Source: an uncultured bacterium | Lineage (GTDB): Bacteria > Bacillota > Clostridia > Oscillospirales > Ruminococcaceae | Direction: 5' to 3' | DNA length: 14,799 nucleotides | NCBI GenBank assembly: GCA_905214345.1 | Contig: CAJMLV010000055.1 | Span: 1 to 14,799, forward strand | Shown: in pieces, positions 14,752-14,799 of the stretch | Layout of the letters: every line of letters begins with the position of its first letter | How positions within the stretch are numbered: position 1 is the first letter of the stretch | Program-made: the position numbers and the translations under genes | Notes under the pieces: model-generated | What the model was told of the DNA's origin: nothing | The model's database searches: none | The model's input: only the letters and a program-made list of their open reading frames with translations

Positions 14752-14799
14752 TGACCCCGAAAAGTTAGACAATATTTTTGAAGAAATTGTTCAAGCAAC
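14752..14799. mobile_element. Terminal inverted repeat and start of an IS3-family-like element (partial)
   Basis: From 14752 the sequence TGACCCCGAAAAGTTAGAC is of the type found at the ends of IS3-family elements in Firmicutes (TG at the tip, then CCCC-A-rich-GTTAGAC). The following 30 bases are AT-rich (ATATTTTTGAAG...), in sharp contrast with the GC-rich neighbourhood. The exact tip could lie a few bases earlier (GTGAAG at 14746). No transposase sequence is inside the window, so family and orientation are inferred from the end alone. Confidence 0.6.

Overview
The window is GC-rich and densely coded, with strong AAGGAGG-type ribosome binding sites, TATAAT-like -10 boxes, intrinsic terminators of the A-tract/GC-stem/T-tract kind, an LPXTG wall-anchored surface protein and a BceAB/MacB-like ABC operon. 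This suggests a low-G+C-lineage but GC-rich gut Firmicute, most likely an Oscillospiraceae/Ruminococcaceae member in the Faecalibacterium, Subdoligranulum or Gemmiger area. The taxonomic call is inference from protein style; no rRNA gene is present to confirm it.

Layout. Bases 1-319 hold no convincing gene, only a palindrome and a strong terminator. A lipoprotein with a probable beta-propeller-like body (320-1546, minus) and a Gfo/Idh/MocA-type NAD(P)-dependent oxidoreductase (1768-2736, plus) diverge from a shared 221-base promoter region. A compact minus-strand operon follows, read from right to left: OmpR-type response regulator (6975-7649), sensor histidine kinase (5800-6978), ABC ATPase (5063-5743) and an 8-TM FtsX-type permease (2820-5057). 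This is the usual architecture of a sensing-and-export module for envelope stress or antimicrobial peptides. The kinase has an extracytoplasmic region, unlike the short-loop BceS sensors.

Upstream of that operon, a Crp/Fnr-family regulator (7693-8346, minus) is divergent from a ferredoxin-like Fe-S protein (8433-9116, plus). A perfect 14-bp palindrome lies between them, at about -40.5 relative to the predicted ferredoxin transcription start and just downstream of the predicted regulator start. This fits one factor activating the ferredoxin and damping its own synthesis. The gene pair resembles the clostridial Crp/Fnr + ferredoxin (+ hcp) redox/nitrosative-stress module; hcp is not in the window.

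The right-hand third encodes cell-surface functions. One is a 1155-residue LPQTG adhesin with a fibro-slime domain, two SpaA/CnaB-like folds, an FctA/DUF7601-like isopeptide domain and a Pro/Thr stalk. The other, under its own promoter, is an exported tricorn/IRBP-like S41 peptidase. The last ~50 bases look like the terminal inverted repeat of an IS3-family insertion sequence. It sits directly after what looks like only the left arm of the peptidase gene's terminator, suggesting insertion into the terminator loop.

Most of the window is recognisable families. The points most worth a second look are the regulator/operator geometry at 8362-8402, the non-canonical start of the adhesin gene, the IS-in-terminator junction, and a conserved-looking Cys/His motif in the lipoprotein.
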